This document shows positions 16,938 to 24,497 of a DNA stretch of 64,000 bases, piece after piece. Both the position numbers and the translations under genes were made by a program. The notes under the pieces were generated by a model. The model did no database searches, had not been told where the DNA came from, and worked only from the letters and a program-made list of their open reading frames with translations. The DNA lies in assembly GCF_040822085.1 (NCBI RefSeq), contig NZ_CP162006.1, positions 2,666,001 through 2,730,000 on the forward strand, given 5' to 3'. The DNA comes from Rhodoferax sp. WC2427. Lineage in GTDB: Bacteria > Pseudomonadota > Gammaproteobacteria > Burkholderiales > Burkholderiaceae_C. Each line of letters opens with the position of its first letter. Position 1 is the stretch's first letter.

Positions 16938-17064
16938 CCGCGTACTCCGCGTTAAAGGCGGCCGCAATCTCGGCCCCAAACAGGGCCGCCAGGTTCTTGG
17001 CCAGCCGGTCGCCGCCCAGCTCGTACCCGGCGGGCACGGCGTGGGTGATCTCGTAGTCAGTCAT
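16726..17064 (-). CDS. Hypothetical phage protein (first half of a split pair)
   Basis: The first 45 or so residues (MTDYEITHAVPAGYELGGDR, then LAKNLAALFGAEIAAAFNAE) look like real coding sequence. After DAKAF the frame becomes Gly/Ala/Pro-rich and looks like a shadow of the other frame. Skipping one T in the T5 run would join it to the HHPDAQALVQ continuation. Either the genes overlap or a frameshift (natural, mutational or sequencing) is present. Confidence 0.4.
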   Translation of the reverse strand: MTDYEITHAVPAGYELGGDRLAKNLAALFGAEIAAAFNAEYADAKAFSTPPGCTGIGAGPDSSAGARPAAGGGAGHVPQQRGVAATVYQFRRADGAPGHGAVRGDGGGSSGA

Positions 17065-17527
17065 CGAGCAGGCCCTCCAGCCGGGCCACCAGCGTCATCA
17101 GGGCGCCGACCACATCGAAGGCCTCGGCCCGGATGGCGTTCAGTGCATGGCGGTTGAAGTTGTGGTCGATCAGGGCAGAGCGCACCACGCTGAGGAACTC
17201 GCCATGCTCCGCGCCCAACTTGCACACCAGCTCCAGCAGCGCCTCGTCGCTGTCGCTGGTGTGCGGCCGCACGTCAAACGCCGCCCGGCCAAAGGACTCG
17301 TTCATTGCGTCCAGCACCCGCATGTCGCCGGTCAGGCGGGTGGCCAGCATCACGTCGCGCAGCGTGGGCTGGTGGTGCGATTTCTCATCGGCATCGGCCT
17401 TGTTGTAGAGCGTGCCGATACGCATGCCCATCTGGACAGCGAGATCAGCAGTGCCCGCTTTGTCCACCAGGTCGCTGAAAGCTCTAAACGGATTTGCCGT
17501 TGGCCCCACTTCGTGTTTGGTCGTCAT
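17057..17527 (-). CDS. CII-like phage regulatory protein
   Basis: 156 residues: helical, with the plan of the phage regulatory CII family (PF06892-like), as ADLAVQMGMRIGTLYNKADADEKSHHQPTLRDVMLATRLTGD near the N-terminus suggests an HTH that contacts DNA. First gene of the long minus-strand early operon, immediately downstream of RHH regulators and their operator region, so it probably sits in the lysis-lysogeny switch. Family assignment by eye. Confidence 0.7.
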   Translation of the reverse strand: MTTKHEVGPTANPFRAFSDLVDKAGTADLAVQMGMRIGTLYNKADADEKSHHQPTLRDVMLATRLTGDMRVLDAMNESFGRAAFDVRPHTSDSDEALLELVCKLGAEHGEFLSVVRSALIDHNFNRHALNAIRAEAFDVVGALMTLVARLEGLLDD

Positions 17528-17601
17528 TGGTGAATTTCCCGCTTCGTTTCACTTGTAGTGGCGGGGCGCATGCGCCACAGTCACGCCATGCACCACGCCG
17601 C

Positions 17602-17778
17602 TCATGCCACCACCTCGGCAACCATTGGTTTTTTCGCCTTGAAACTTTCGGAAAGCCGCAGGCATGCCTCGGCATTGCGGCTGCGGCTTTGGGACCGTGC
17701 CGCTGCGTCCAGCTTCTTCAACAAAGGGGGAGGTAACCGCAGCAAGGCGGGTACAGGGGTTTTGCTTGGTTTTTTCAC
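17602..17778 (-). CDS. Small ribbon-helix-helix (Arc-like) regulator
   Basis: 58 residues from GTG 17778. The sequence VPALLRLPPPLLKKLDAAAR followed by SQSRSRNAEACLRLSESF is a ribbon-helix-helix DNA-binding domain: a beta strand (LLRLPP), then two helices with the Arc-like SRSRNAEACLRL. Very short and easily missed. It is divergent from the RHH gene at 17892, with operator-like repeats between them. Confidence 0.7.
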   Translation of the reverse strand: MKKPSKTPVPALLRLPPPLLKKLDAAARSQSRSRNAEACLRLSESFKAKKPMVAEVVA

Positions 17779-17791
17779 TTGTTGATCTCAT

Positions 17792-17832
17792 GTGATTTCA
17801 TTGCGATATCAAATGGTATCAAACGATTTCAC
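17792..17832. promoter_or_regulatory. Operator-like repeats between divergent RHH genes
   Basis: GTGATTTCA (17792) and CGATTTCAC (17824-17832) flank the tandem words CGATATCAAA (17804-17813) and GGTATCAAA (17815-17823). AT-rich against a GC-rich background, between two divergent RHH regulators. RHH dimers usually bind tandem short sites, so this is a likely operator and promoter region of the immunity switch. Confidence 0.6.
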
Positions 17833-17891
17833 TTTTGTAAATGTTTTTGTTCGCCGTCAAAAGGCATGAAAATCAGCGACCCTTGAAAGCC

Positions 17892-18221
17892 ATGAAATCT
17901 GTGGAAAAAAACGACGATTCGCTGTTACTTCGCCTTCCGGCACCGCTCAAACTGGAGTTGATGCGCCAAGCCACGCTCAGCGGAAGGCGCATCACGGCTG
18001 AAATAAACATTCGTCTGCGCGACAGCCTTCAAGCCGCTGCAGAACCGCCACCCGCCCCCAAGGTTCATCCCATGAGTCAGCCCCACGCCGCGACGGTGCT
18101 GCACATCAACGAAAAAGGCCCGGGCGAAGCCCTTTCGGAGCTCGACCGGGCCATGCTCCGTGTGTTCCACGGCCTGCCACCCGAGAAGCAACTGGCGCTG
18201 CTCTCGCTGTTCAAAAACTAA
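17892..18221 (+). CDS. Arc-family RHH regulator
   Basis: 109 residues from ATG 17892. The N-terminal ribbon-helix-helix reads DDSLLLRLPAPLKLELMRQATLSGRRITAEINIRLRDSL, with the Arc/Mnt pattern of a strand (LLLRLP) and an R-ITAEIN-RL helix. A proline-rich linker leads to a C-terminal helical domain (LSELDRAMLRVFHGLPPEKQLALLSLF), perhaps for oligomerisation. One of the few plus-strand prophage genes. Likely a repressor opposing the early operon. Confidence 0.8.
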   Translation: MKSVEKNDDSLLLRLPAPLKLELMRQATLSGRRITAEINIRLRDSLQAAAEPPPAPKVHPMSQPHAATVLHINEKGPGEALSELDRAMLRVFHGLPPEKQLALLSLFKN

Positions 18222-18225
18222 GTCA

Positions 18226-18570
18226 CTACTGACTAGGCGCAGGCCCCTCCTGCAGCAACACCCAGTTGAAGCGGTGCCCCTCGATCTCGCAGCCGCCCGC
18301 CAGTTCCTCCAGCCATATGCCCGGTAGCCGGGTGCGCATCAGCCGCAGGTGCGCATCGCTCACGGCGGCATACACGTAGCGCACCCCCTTCTTTGCAAAG
18401 GCCGCCAGTCCTTCCTCGGCCAGCATGGCGTAGAAGCCCGGGCCAATCAGGCTGTGGATGAAAGCCCGGTCGCCGATCTGCACCACCTGCAGGCTGCTGC
18501 TGGGGTTGACCGTGCCGGGCCGGTCAAACATCAGCACCGTGAATTCACGCGGCAAAGTGACGGTGCGCAT
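18226..18570 (-). CDS. Hypothetical phage protein, end of the tail operon
   Basis: 114 residues: REFTVLMFDRPGTVNPSS, then VVQIGDRAFIHSLIGPGFYAMLAEEGLAAFAKKGVRYVYAAVS. The layout resembles small acetyltransferase-like phage proteins (a GNAT-like ending), but the acetyl-CoA motif is not clear. It lies after the tail-fibre genes and ends 5 bp from the convergent RHH gene. Confidence 0.55.
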   Translation of the reverse strand: MRTVTLPREFTVLMFDRPGTVNPSSSLQVVQIGDRAFIHSLIGPGFYAMLAEEGLAAFAKKGVRYVYAAVSDAHLRLMRTRLPGIWLEELAGGCEIEGHRFNWVLLQEGPAPSQ

Positions 18571-18592
18571 GGTGTGGCCAGCCTTTATGGGT

Positions 18593-18970
18593 TCAACGCG
18601 TGGCCGCGTCTACAAACAGCGCGTCCAGCGCCGCGCCGTCCAGCCCCAGCACCTGGGCCATGGCCGCCACCAGGTTGGAGTCGCGCCGCACGCGGGGGCC
18701 AAACTCCCACACTTCCCGGGCCTCGTCGCCTGCCAGGCCGGGCATGCTGGCAATGGCCGTTTTGACGGTGGCCAGGTGCCCGGCGTGCAGCAGGGCCAGG
18801 CGGGCCTGCACCATCTCGACCACCTGGGGCACGGCGGGGGATGGAGGGGCAAGGTGCGCGGCTACCTCCTCGGGGGTCATGACCACCATGTCGTCGGTGA
18901 TCAAGTCATCTTGTGTGCCGTCGGCTTCAAAGGCCCACACCTGGCCATCGGGTGTTTTGTAGTACTGCAT
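18593..18970 (-). CDS. Tail-fibre-associated protein, putative chaperone
   Basis: 125 residues. It begins MQYYKTPDGQVWAFEADGTQ, the N-terminal pattern seen in small proteins beside phage tail-fibre genes, then has an Asp-rich turn and a helical C-terminus. Position directly after the short fibre gene suggests tail-fibre assembly. The specific family is unverified. Confidence 0.6.
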   Translation of the reverse strand: MQYYKTPDGQVWAFEADGTQDDLITDDMVVMTPEEVAAHLAPPSPAVPQVVEMVQARLALLHAGHLATVKTAIASMPGLAGDEAREVWEFGPRVRRDSNLVAAMAQVLGLDGAALDALFVDAATR

Positions 18971-18978
18971 TTTTTACC

Positions 18979-19497
18979 TTAGCTCAATTCACGCCAAGCG
19001 GATACGGTCGCTCCGCCGTCCACCAGGACCACGTAGCCGGTCGAAGGCGGTATGACGGCTCGCAGCATGTTGGCACCGTACGCGCTGGTGTAGAGGTAGT
19101 CGGTCCCAACCCCGCCGATAGAGAGTTGCGCAGTGGAGCCCGGCACCAGAGAGACCACGACGCATATTTCAATAGGGCGCCCCGGTGACGTGTAGTTGAC
19201 CGACGCAGCCCGGGAGCCAGTCACATCGCGCCATACCTGCCCGGCCCCGATGGCGTTGGCCGCATTGATATTCCAGTTGCCTGTGGCCCCGCCCCCGGTG
19301 ATGGTGGGCACATCCAGAGCCGTGCGCACGGCTGCAGCGTTGGCGCTGGCCAGCAGCCCTTGCATGAACGAACTGATGTGGTTGCGCAGCAGATTGAACT
19401 TGTCAATCAAGTCCAAGGCATCGCTGCGGAACGTGGCCGGGCTGTCGGTGCTGGCATCCGCGTTGGTGCGGTTTACATCGCTTGCCGGGTAGGTCAT
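18979..19497 (-). CDS. Short tail fibre / tip protein
   Basis: 172 residues from ATG 19497; a TTG start two codons earlier would overlap the J stop. An N-terminal helical segment (ALDLIDKFNLLRNHISSFMQGLLASANAAAVRTALDVPTITGGG) resembles the repeat seen in tail-fibre proteins, and is followed by a beta-rich domain with Ser/Thr/Gly. It follows the host-specificity protein, so it is likely part of the tail tip. Confidence 0.6.
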   Translation of the reverse strand: MTYPASDVNRTNADASTDSPATFRSDALDLIDKFNLLRNHISSFMQGLLASANAAAVRTALDVPTITGGGATGNWNINAANAIGAGQVWRDVTGSRAASVNYTSPGRPIEICVVVSLVPGSTAQLSIGGVGTDYLYTSAYGANMLRAVIPPSTGYVVLVDGGATVSAWRELS

Positions 19498-19499
19498 GG

Positions 19500-22400
19500 T
19501 CAATATCCTTCTACAAAAAAATCCACGTATTGCGGGTCGGTCAGCGTGCCGTTCAGGCGGAACTGCCAGCGTGGGCCGGGGCTCAGGGCCTGGTCGATGC
19601 GCACATAGGTCCAGGTGCCCGACCGGTTGTCCTGGACCACGATGGTGGTGCGCTTCAGGATGCTGTAGCTGCCGCCCAGCGGTATGCGCACGTCGCCCAC
19701 GCCCAGGCGGTACAGGGTGCCCAGGGTGGCAATCTGCACGTCGTTGATGTACTCGCTCTTGATGGGCGCGTTGATCTGGTAGCGCCAGCTGCGCACCGTG
19801 GGCACAGGGCTGGGGGTGGTGGCCGCCACGGTAATGCGCAGCTGGATGTAACGGGTGTTGAACGGTGCCACCGAACTACCCCATGCGCCCCAGGTGCTGC
19901 CGTCGGCGCTCACCCGTATCTCCTGCACCAGGGTGCCGTCGGCATCAATCGTGCTGTTCACCTGGCCCGCAATCACGGTGCCAAAGTCGCGCACCGGGGT
20001 GGTGTAGGTGATGGGGCTGGTGGGGTTGAGATTCCAGCGCGTCCAGCCCGCCCAGGTGCTGGGCAGCGTGGCCCAGGTGGTGCTGTCCAGCGCTTCCAGA
20101 ATGCCGCCCTGCACCTGGCAGCCGGTTTTGGTGCCCAGCCACCCCTCTTGTTCTTCAAAAAACTCGTCAAACACGTTGCCCAGCCGCCGGTCGGGCAGCG
20201 CAATGGTGCGCACCAGCATGCTGCTCTCGTTACCCGTGGTGTCGATGGACTTGGCCGCAAAGGTGTAAATGCCACTGAGCGGCGCGTTGAGCTCCACCGG
20301 GCTGTGCGTGTAGTAGGTGGTGGTGTCTTGCAGCAGTTGCATGCTGGCCCAGTCGGGCGCGGGCACGGTGCCGCTGGTGTAGCGGATCTCGCAGCCCAGC
20401 CAGTCGGCGGGCTGTGCGTCCAGCGAGTTGTAGCCAAAGTTGTACTGGCGCGTGCCGTCTGGCTGCACCTGGATGGTGAAGAAGTCGAACGGCTCGGGCG
20501 GCACCGACAGGCCGGCCACCTTGTAGCCCGTGGCGTAGGGCGTGCCGGTGTGCAGGTCGCTGAAGGTGCGCAGCTCCAGGTACCACGTCTCGCTCAGCCC
20601 GCCCTGCCAGGTGAGGCGGGTGCCGCGGGTGGTGGCCAGCAGAGCTTTGACCCCATCGCCCATGGCGCCCCACAGCTCGGCCTGGGCGTAGCTGCCGGTC
20701 ACGTCGAAGGTGAGCGTGAGTTCGGTGTAGTAGGTGGTGCCTTGGCGCTTGAGCTGCTCGGTCACCAGCACGCCCGACACCACCGGCCCGCCCTGCAGCA
20801 GACTGGTATTGGGCGGCGGGGTGTAGGCCCCAGTCCACACGTAGGTCCAAAACTCCGGGCTCTCGGGCACCAGGGCCACGCGTGCGCCCTCCATGTTGCC
20901 CTGCGGGCTGATGTCGGCCACCCGCATCTTTTGGCCTGGGGTGGCCTTGAAGTCGTAGATCCACACTGCGTCCCAAGCGGGGTTGCTGGCGCTGTCGCCC
21001 GGTACCGACACGCCGCCAGGCCAGGCGGTGGCCAGTGTGAGCACTCGGCTGCTGCCGGTGAAGGCGGCAATGGGAAAAATGCGGTACTGCCGCTCACCCG
21101 CCAGGCGCAGGCCTACGTAGCGGCTGGTGGCGCCGGTGGGCGAGACGGCGGGTACCACGTCGTCCAGCGTGAGGGTGACGGTGCCGCCCGCGTTGCTGGC
21201 CGCCTTAAGCCGCCCGCCATAGCCCCACTGGGTGACGTCGTGGCTCACGGCTATCACGGTGCCGCGGCGGAAGGTCATGTGCTCCAGGTCCACCTCGCAG
21301 TTCACGGTTTTGCGCAGGTAGATGTTTTGCGCCATGCTGAAGCGGGCCAGGATGGCGGCGTGCGCCTCGCTGGTCACGCCCACCAGCTTCTGGCGGGCGG
21401 TGTCGGTGGGCGTGGTGACGCCGGGGGCCAGCACGCGCACGCTCTTCCAGGCATTGCCCCGGTTGCGGTCAAAGTACTGGTACTCCATTTCGTCGGCGGT
21501 GGCGCCGGTGTCGTAGTCCACGCTGAAGCTTTTGGCCTTCATGGTGCCCATGTTCAGCACGCTCTCCACCGGGTCGTCTTCGCTGAACCAGACTACGCCC
21601 AGCTTGCCGGTGTGCCAGCTCACGGTGCCCATGCCTGCGGCGGCAATGGCATTGAGCAGGTCGCCCACGCTGGTGCTCTCTTGCACAAAATAGTCGAAGG
21701 TGAAGCCCTTGGCCGCGCAGCGCACCATGAAGCCCTGCAGCCCGGCGATGTCAATCTGGCTGTCGGCAAACCCCAGCCCGGCCAGCAGCCGCCCATCCGG
21801 CCCGTAGATGCCGCGCGCCAGCAGCAATATCAGCGCGCCGGGGTTGCTCAGGCCGTTGCCGCGGTTTGTGGCGGTGGTCCAGGTGCTGCCGTTCCAGTAC
21901 GGGTGCGGGTTGGCGGTGGCCATCCAGTTCAGCTCGTCCAGGCTGCCGCTGAGTTGGCCACTGGCCTGGATCTGCACGCCCAGGCGGGCCTGGCCTGCGT
22001 AGTTGCCGGTGTCGAGCTGGTAGCTTTTCAGCACGGTCCACTGGATGGCATTTTGGGCGGAAGTGGATGTTTCGTTGGCCGTGATCTTGCGCGCCCGCAC
22101 CTCGTACTGCCCAGCGGGCACGCTGCGCTGCAGGCTCAGGCGCAGCGGCTTGCTGTTGGCGTTGTTGAGCCGCACATTGGTGGGGGTGATGGTGGTGGTA
22201 TAGCCCGGGCTGACCAGGGTGGATTCGTAGTCGGCCCCATGGCCCACGTGGGTGTACACCGGTGGGGTCACCACGTCGTAGGGTTCGCTGTGCAGCATCT
22301 GCCAGGTGCTGCTGCCCACGGCCCGGAATTCCACCTCCAGGATGCACAGCAGGTTTTCATACGCGCCATTGCCGCCCACCTTGAACAGCTGGCCCTCCAG

Positions 22401-23231
22401 GTCGACCACCAATTGGATGGTGTTCACGCTGGTGGTGCGGGTGACCCATGCGCCAGGGCTGGTGGGAGCGTCCAGCAGGGCCCCGGCCACAGTGTCCACG
22501 CTGGATGTGAGTACCGGTAGGCCCGTGTTGCCGCTGGCAAAGCCTTGGTAACTCAGGGTTACGCCCTGGTAGGTGCCAATGGCCGTCTGCCCGATGCGCA
22601 GCGTGTCCACGCTGGCGCAGTTAAGCCCTGCGTGGAACAGCTGCCACAGAAACTGCTCGCCGTTGGCAAAGAAGGTGTAGTTTTGTGCGGCCAGGTCGGG
22701 CACGCAATAGGGCTGGCCCAGCACCAGGCCCATGGGTTCAAACAGGCGGGAGGTATTGCGCCCACCGGTCAGCGAATAGCTGGGGTTTTCGGAATTGGTT
22801 ACCGGGGTCAGCGCCTTGGGGCCCAGCAGCTTGTTTATCACCATGCTGCCAGCCATGAAGATCACACCGGCCGCAATGTAGCCAGTGACACCCGAGAACC
22901 CCATACCCGTCAGCCACCCACTGGCACCCAAGCCACCGGCGCCGAAAGTGAAATATGCCAAAGCTGCAATCGCCACAAGCTGCAGCACCTGCTTTTGCGG
23001 CACCCGACGCGCCTCGATCAGGTGGCCGTGCTTGGGCCGCAGGCGCAGCCAGTGCGCCTCGGCCACCTCCACCCCGCCGATGGATACCACCCACTGCTGC
23101 CCGGCAACCACGCCGTGGCGCTGCAAAAACAGGTCCAGGGTTTCACCCGGTACCAGCGCCGCCGCCTGTGCGTCCAGCACCTGCTGGCCCTGGGTGCTCA
23201 GCGGGTGCGGGGTGACTACCAGCGCCGTCAT
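19500..23231 (-). CDS. Host-specificity protein J-like tail tip protein
   Basis: 1243 residues from ATG 23231, which overlaps the upstream stop. The N-terminus has the tail-tip transmembrane-like segment (LQLVAIAALAYFTFGAGGLG and GYIAAGVIFMAGSMVI) that J-like proteins show. The centre carries FADSQIDIAGLQGFMVRCAAKGFTFDYFVQESTSVGDLLNAIAAAG, a strong gpJ-type block. Beta-rich fibronectin-like domains (near 900-1150) follow. The C-terminal part probably contacts the receptor. A lambda/T1-like tail. Confidence 0.9.
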   Translation of the reverse strand: MTALVVTPHPLSTQGQQVLDAQAAALVPGETLDLFLQRHGVVAGQQWVVSIGGVEVAEAHWLRLRPKHGHLIEARRVPQKQVLQLVAIAALAYFTFGAGGLGASGWLTGMGFSGVTGYIAAGVIFMAGSMVINKLLGPKALTPVTNSENPSYSLTGGRNTSRLFEPMGLVLGQPYCVPDLAAQNYTFFANGEQFLWQLFHAGLNCASVDTLRIGQTAIGTYQGVTLSYQGFASGNTGLPVLTSSVDTVAGALLDAPTSPGAWVTRTTSVNTIQLVVDLEGQLFKVGGNGAYENLLCILEVEFRAVGSSTWQMLHSEPYDVVTPPVYTHVGHGADYESTLVSPGYTTTITPTNVRLNNANSKPLRLSLQRSVPAGQYEVRARKITANETSTSAQNAIQWTVLKSYQLDTGNYAGQARLGVQIQASGQLSGSLDELNWMATANPHPYWNGSTWTTATNRGNGLSNPGALILLLARGIYGPDGRLLAGLGFADSQIDIAGLQGFMVRCAAKGFTFDYFVQESTSVGDLLNAIAAAGMGTVSWHTGKLGVVWFSEDDPVESVLNMGTMKAKSFSVDYDTGATADEMEYQYFDRNRGNAWKSVRVLAPGVTTPTDTARQKLVGVTSEAHAAILARFSMAQNIYLRKTVNCEVDLEHMTFRRGTVIAVSHDVTQWGYGGRLKAASNAGGTVTLTLDDVVPAVSPTGATSRYVGLRLAGERQYRIFPIAAFTGSSRVLTLATAWPGGVSVPGDSASNPAWDAVWIYDFKATPGQKMRVADISPQGNMEGARVALVPESPEFWTYVWTGAYTPPPNTSLLQGGPVVSGVLVTEQLKRQGTTYYTELTLTFDVTGSYAQAELWGAMGDGVKALLATTRGTRLTWQGGLSETWYLELRTFSDLHTGTPYATGYKVAGLSVPPEPFDFFTIQVQPDGTRQYNFGYNSLDAQPADWLGCEIRYTSGTVPAPDWASMQLLQDTTTYYTHSPVELNAPLSGIYTFAAKSIDTTGNESSMLVRTIALPDRRLGNVFDEFFEEQEGWLGTKTGCQVQGGILEALDSTTWATLPSTWAGWTRWNLNPTSPITYTTPVRDFGTVIAGQVNSTIDADGTLVQEIRVSADGSTWGAWGSSVAPFNTRYIQLRITVAATTPSPVPTVRSWRYQINAPIKSEYINDVQIATLGTLYRLGVGDVRIPLGGSYSILKRTTIVVQDNRSGTWTYVRIDQALSPGPRWQFRLNGTLTDPQYVDFFVEGY

Positions 23232-23647
23232 GCTGCGGCCCTCCAGGCGTAAAAGCCGTCCAGCCGCATGCCAAAGCGCTGCAGGTCTTCCAGGCGCTGC
23301 AGGGCGGCGCTGCCCAGGCCAAAGCTGTTGTGCAGCACCCATACCTGCCCGTCGCGCATGAACACGGTGCCCACATGCCACAGCGGAGCCGTGGGGCCGG
23401 GCTCAAACATCAGCACGGCGCAGCCGTCGGCAGGCGTGGCCACCGGGTCGGCCAGGGTGCCCTGCAGGCGGTGGATCTCCCGGGCCTGGCCCAGTGCGCC
23501 GCCTGGGCGCTTGCGGTGGGTGGGCAGCTCGACCACGCGGCCAAACACCTGCCACTGCACCTGGGCGGCCAGGTCGGCACAGTCGAACTCGCCCACCAAG
23601 TAGGGCGTGCCCACGTAGCGCTGCGCTTGGTCAAAAAGGGTTGGCAT
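23228..23647 (-). CDS. Tail tip NlpC/P60-type cell-wall peptidase
   Basis: 139 residues. The Cys in GEFDCADLAAQVQWQVFG and the later WHVGTVF with a His form the NlpC/P60-like catalytic Cys-His pair; the third residue is not obvious. This corresponds to the peptidase part of lambda gpK, used to open peptidoglycan during DNA entry. It lies between the minor tail proteins and J, as expected. Confidence 0.75.
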   Translation of the reverse strand: MPTLFDQAQRYVGTPYLVGEFDCADLAAQVQWQVFGRVVELPTHRKRPGGALGQAREIHRLQGTLADPVATPADGCAVLMFEPGPTAPLWHVGTVFMRDGQVWVLHNSFGLGSAALQRLEDLQRFGMRLDGFYAWRAAA

Positions 23648-23655
23648 GGGGGGTT

Positions 23656-24132
23656 TCAGTCCGGGAACAGCGCCGGGGCGCTTATGGGGTCGTAGCGCAG
23701 CAGCACCGCAGGGCGGCGCAGCAGGTCGTCTGGGCCCATGGTGGCGCTCAGGGTGTGCATGTCCACCCGCACGCCGCTGAGCGGAGCGGTAAAGCTGTAG
23801 TCCACCACCCCCGGCGTGGTGCGATGGACCATCAAGATGGTGGCCATGAGTGCCGCACCGGGGGGCAGGCGCTCCAGCTCGGCGGTGAGCTCGCGGCCCA
23901 CGTTGTCCATCTGCAGCTTGGCACGCGGCACTTCCTTAGCCTTGTCGTTGGGCAGGGAGATGGAAAACGGCAGGCCCAGGTAGGTCGCGCCCAGGGTGAC
24001 CAGGTTGCGGGTGTCGTTGACCAGGCGCACCGGGCCGCTGAGTGCGGGGTGGTCCAGCTGCAGCAGCATGAGCACGCCCTGCGGGTCGTCTACCGCGTGC
24101 AAGTTGCGGGTGGTGGCGGCGCTGGTAGTCAC
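23656..24132 (-). CDS. Minor tail protein, DUF1833 (gpL-like)
   Basis: 158 residues, beta-rich. It shows the gpL-like pattern (LLQLDHPALSGPVRLVNDTR, YLGLPFSISLPND, ALMATILMVHRTTPGVVDYSF). Its stop is 8 bp before the peptidase start and its ATG overlaps the gene upstream. Part of the tail-tip assembly module (M-L-K-J order). Confidence 0.8.
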   Translation of the reverse strand: MTTSAATTRNLHAVDDPQGVLMLLQLDHPALSGPVRLVNDTRNLVTLGATYLGLPFSISLPNDKAKEVPRAKLQMDNVGRELTAELERLPPGAALMATILMVHRTTPGVVDYSFTAPLSGVRVDMHTLSATMGPDDLLRRPAVLLRYDPISAPALFPD

Positions 24133-24497
24133 AGGGCGGCCTTCACGTATTCCAGCTTCACGCTGCGCTGCGTGCGGCCCCAGCTGCCGATGCTGGGGGT
24201 CAGGGTGCCGATGTCGCCGCCCACAATGCGCGCCTGCACCGTCACGCCGGTGCGCGGCAGCACAAAGTCGAACCAGGCCGCCCCGCCACTGGCATCGGTG
24301 TACACCCAGGTTTCAAAGGCGGCTGCGTTGGCGGCGGTGTCGAAGTACAGCATCATGGGCACAGTCACGGTTACATCGGCCTGGGTGCGGCGCTGCTTGG
24401 CCACGCCGCGCTCCATCTCGCTGCGCGCCACGATGGGCTGCGCCTGCTCGCCGCTGTCGCGCCAGCCCAGCTTTACGTAGGTAGGGAAGGTGGCCAT
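24129..24497 (-). CDS. Minor tail protein M-like
   Basis: 122 residues: FPTYVKLGWRDSGEQAQPIVARSEMERGVAKQRRTQADVTVTVPMMLYFDTAANAAAFETWV, the small beta-sheet fold of gpM-type proteins. It begins directly at the end of the tape measure. Family assignment supported by order as much as by sequence. Confidence 0.7.
   Translation of the reverse strand: MATFPTYVKLGWRDSGEQAQPIVARSEMERGVAKQRRTQADVTVTVPMMLYFDTAANAAAFETWVYTDASGGAAWFDFVLPRTGVTVQARIVGGDIGTLTPSIGSWGRTQRSVKLEYVKAAL

Noticed and set aside
19482..22520. Long open frame on the plus strand opposite the J-like gene
   Set aside because: Rich in Gly, His, Ala and Val with no motif. It is an antisense shadow of the high-GC coding strand, and the minus-strand frame has clear gpJ blocks.
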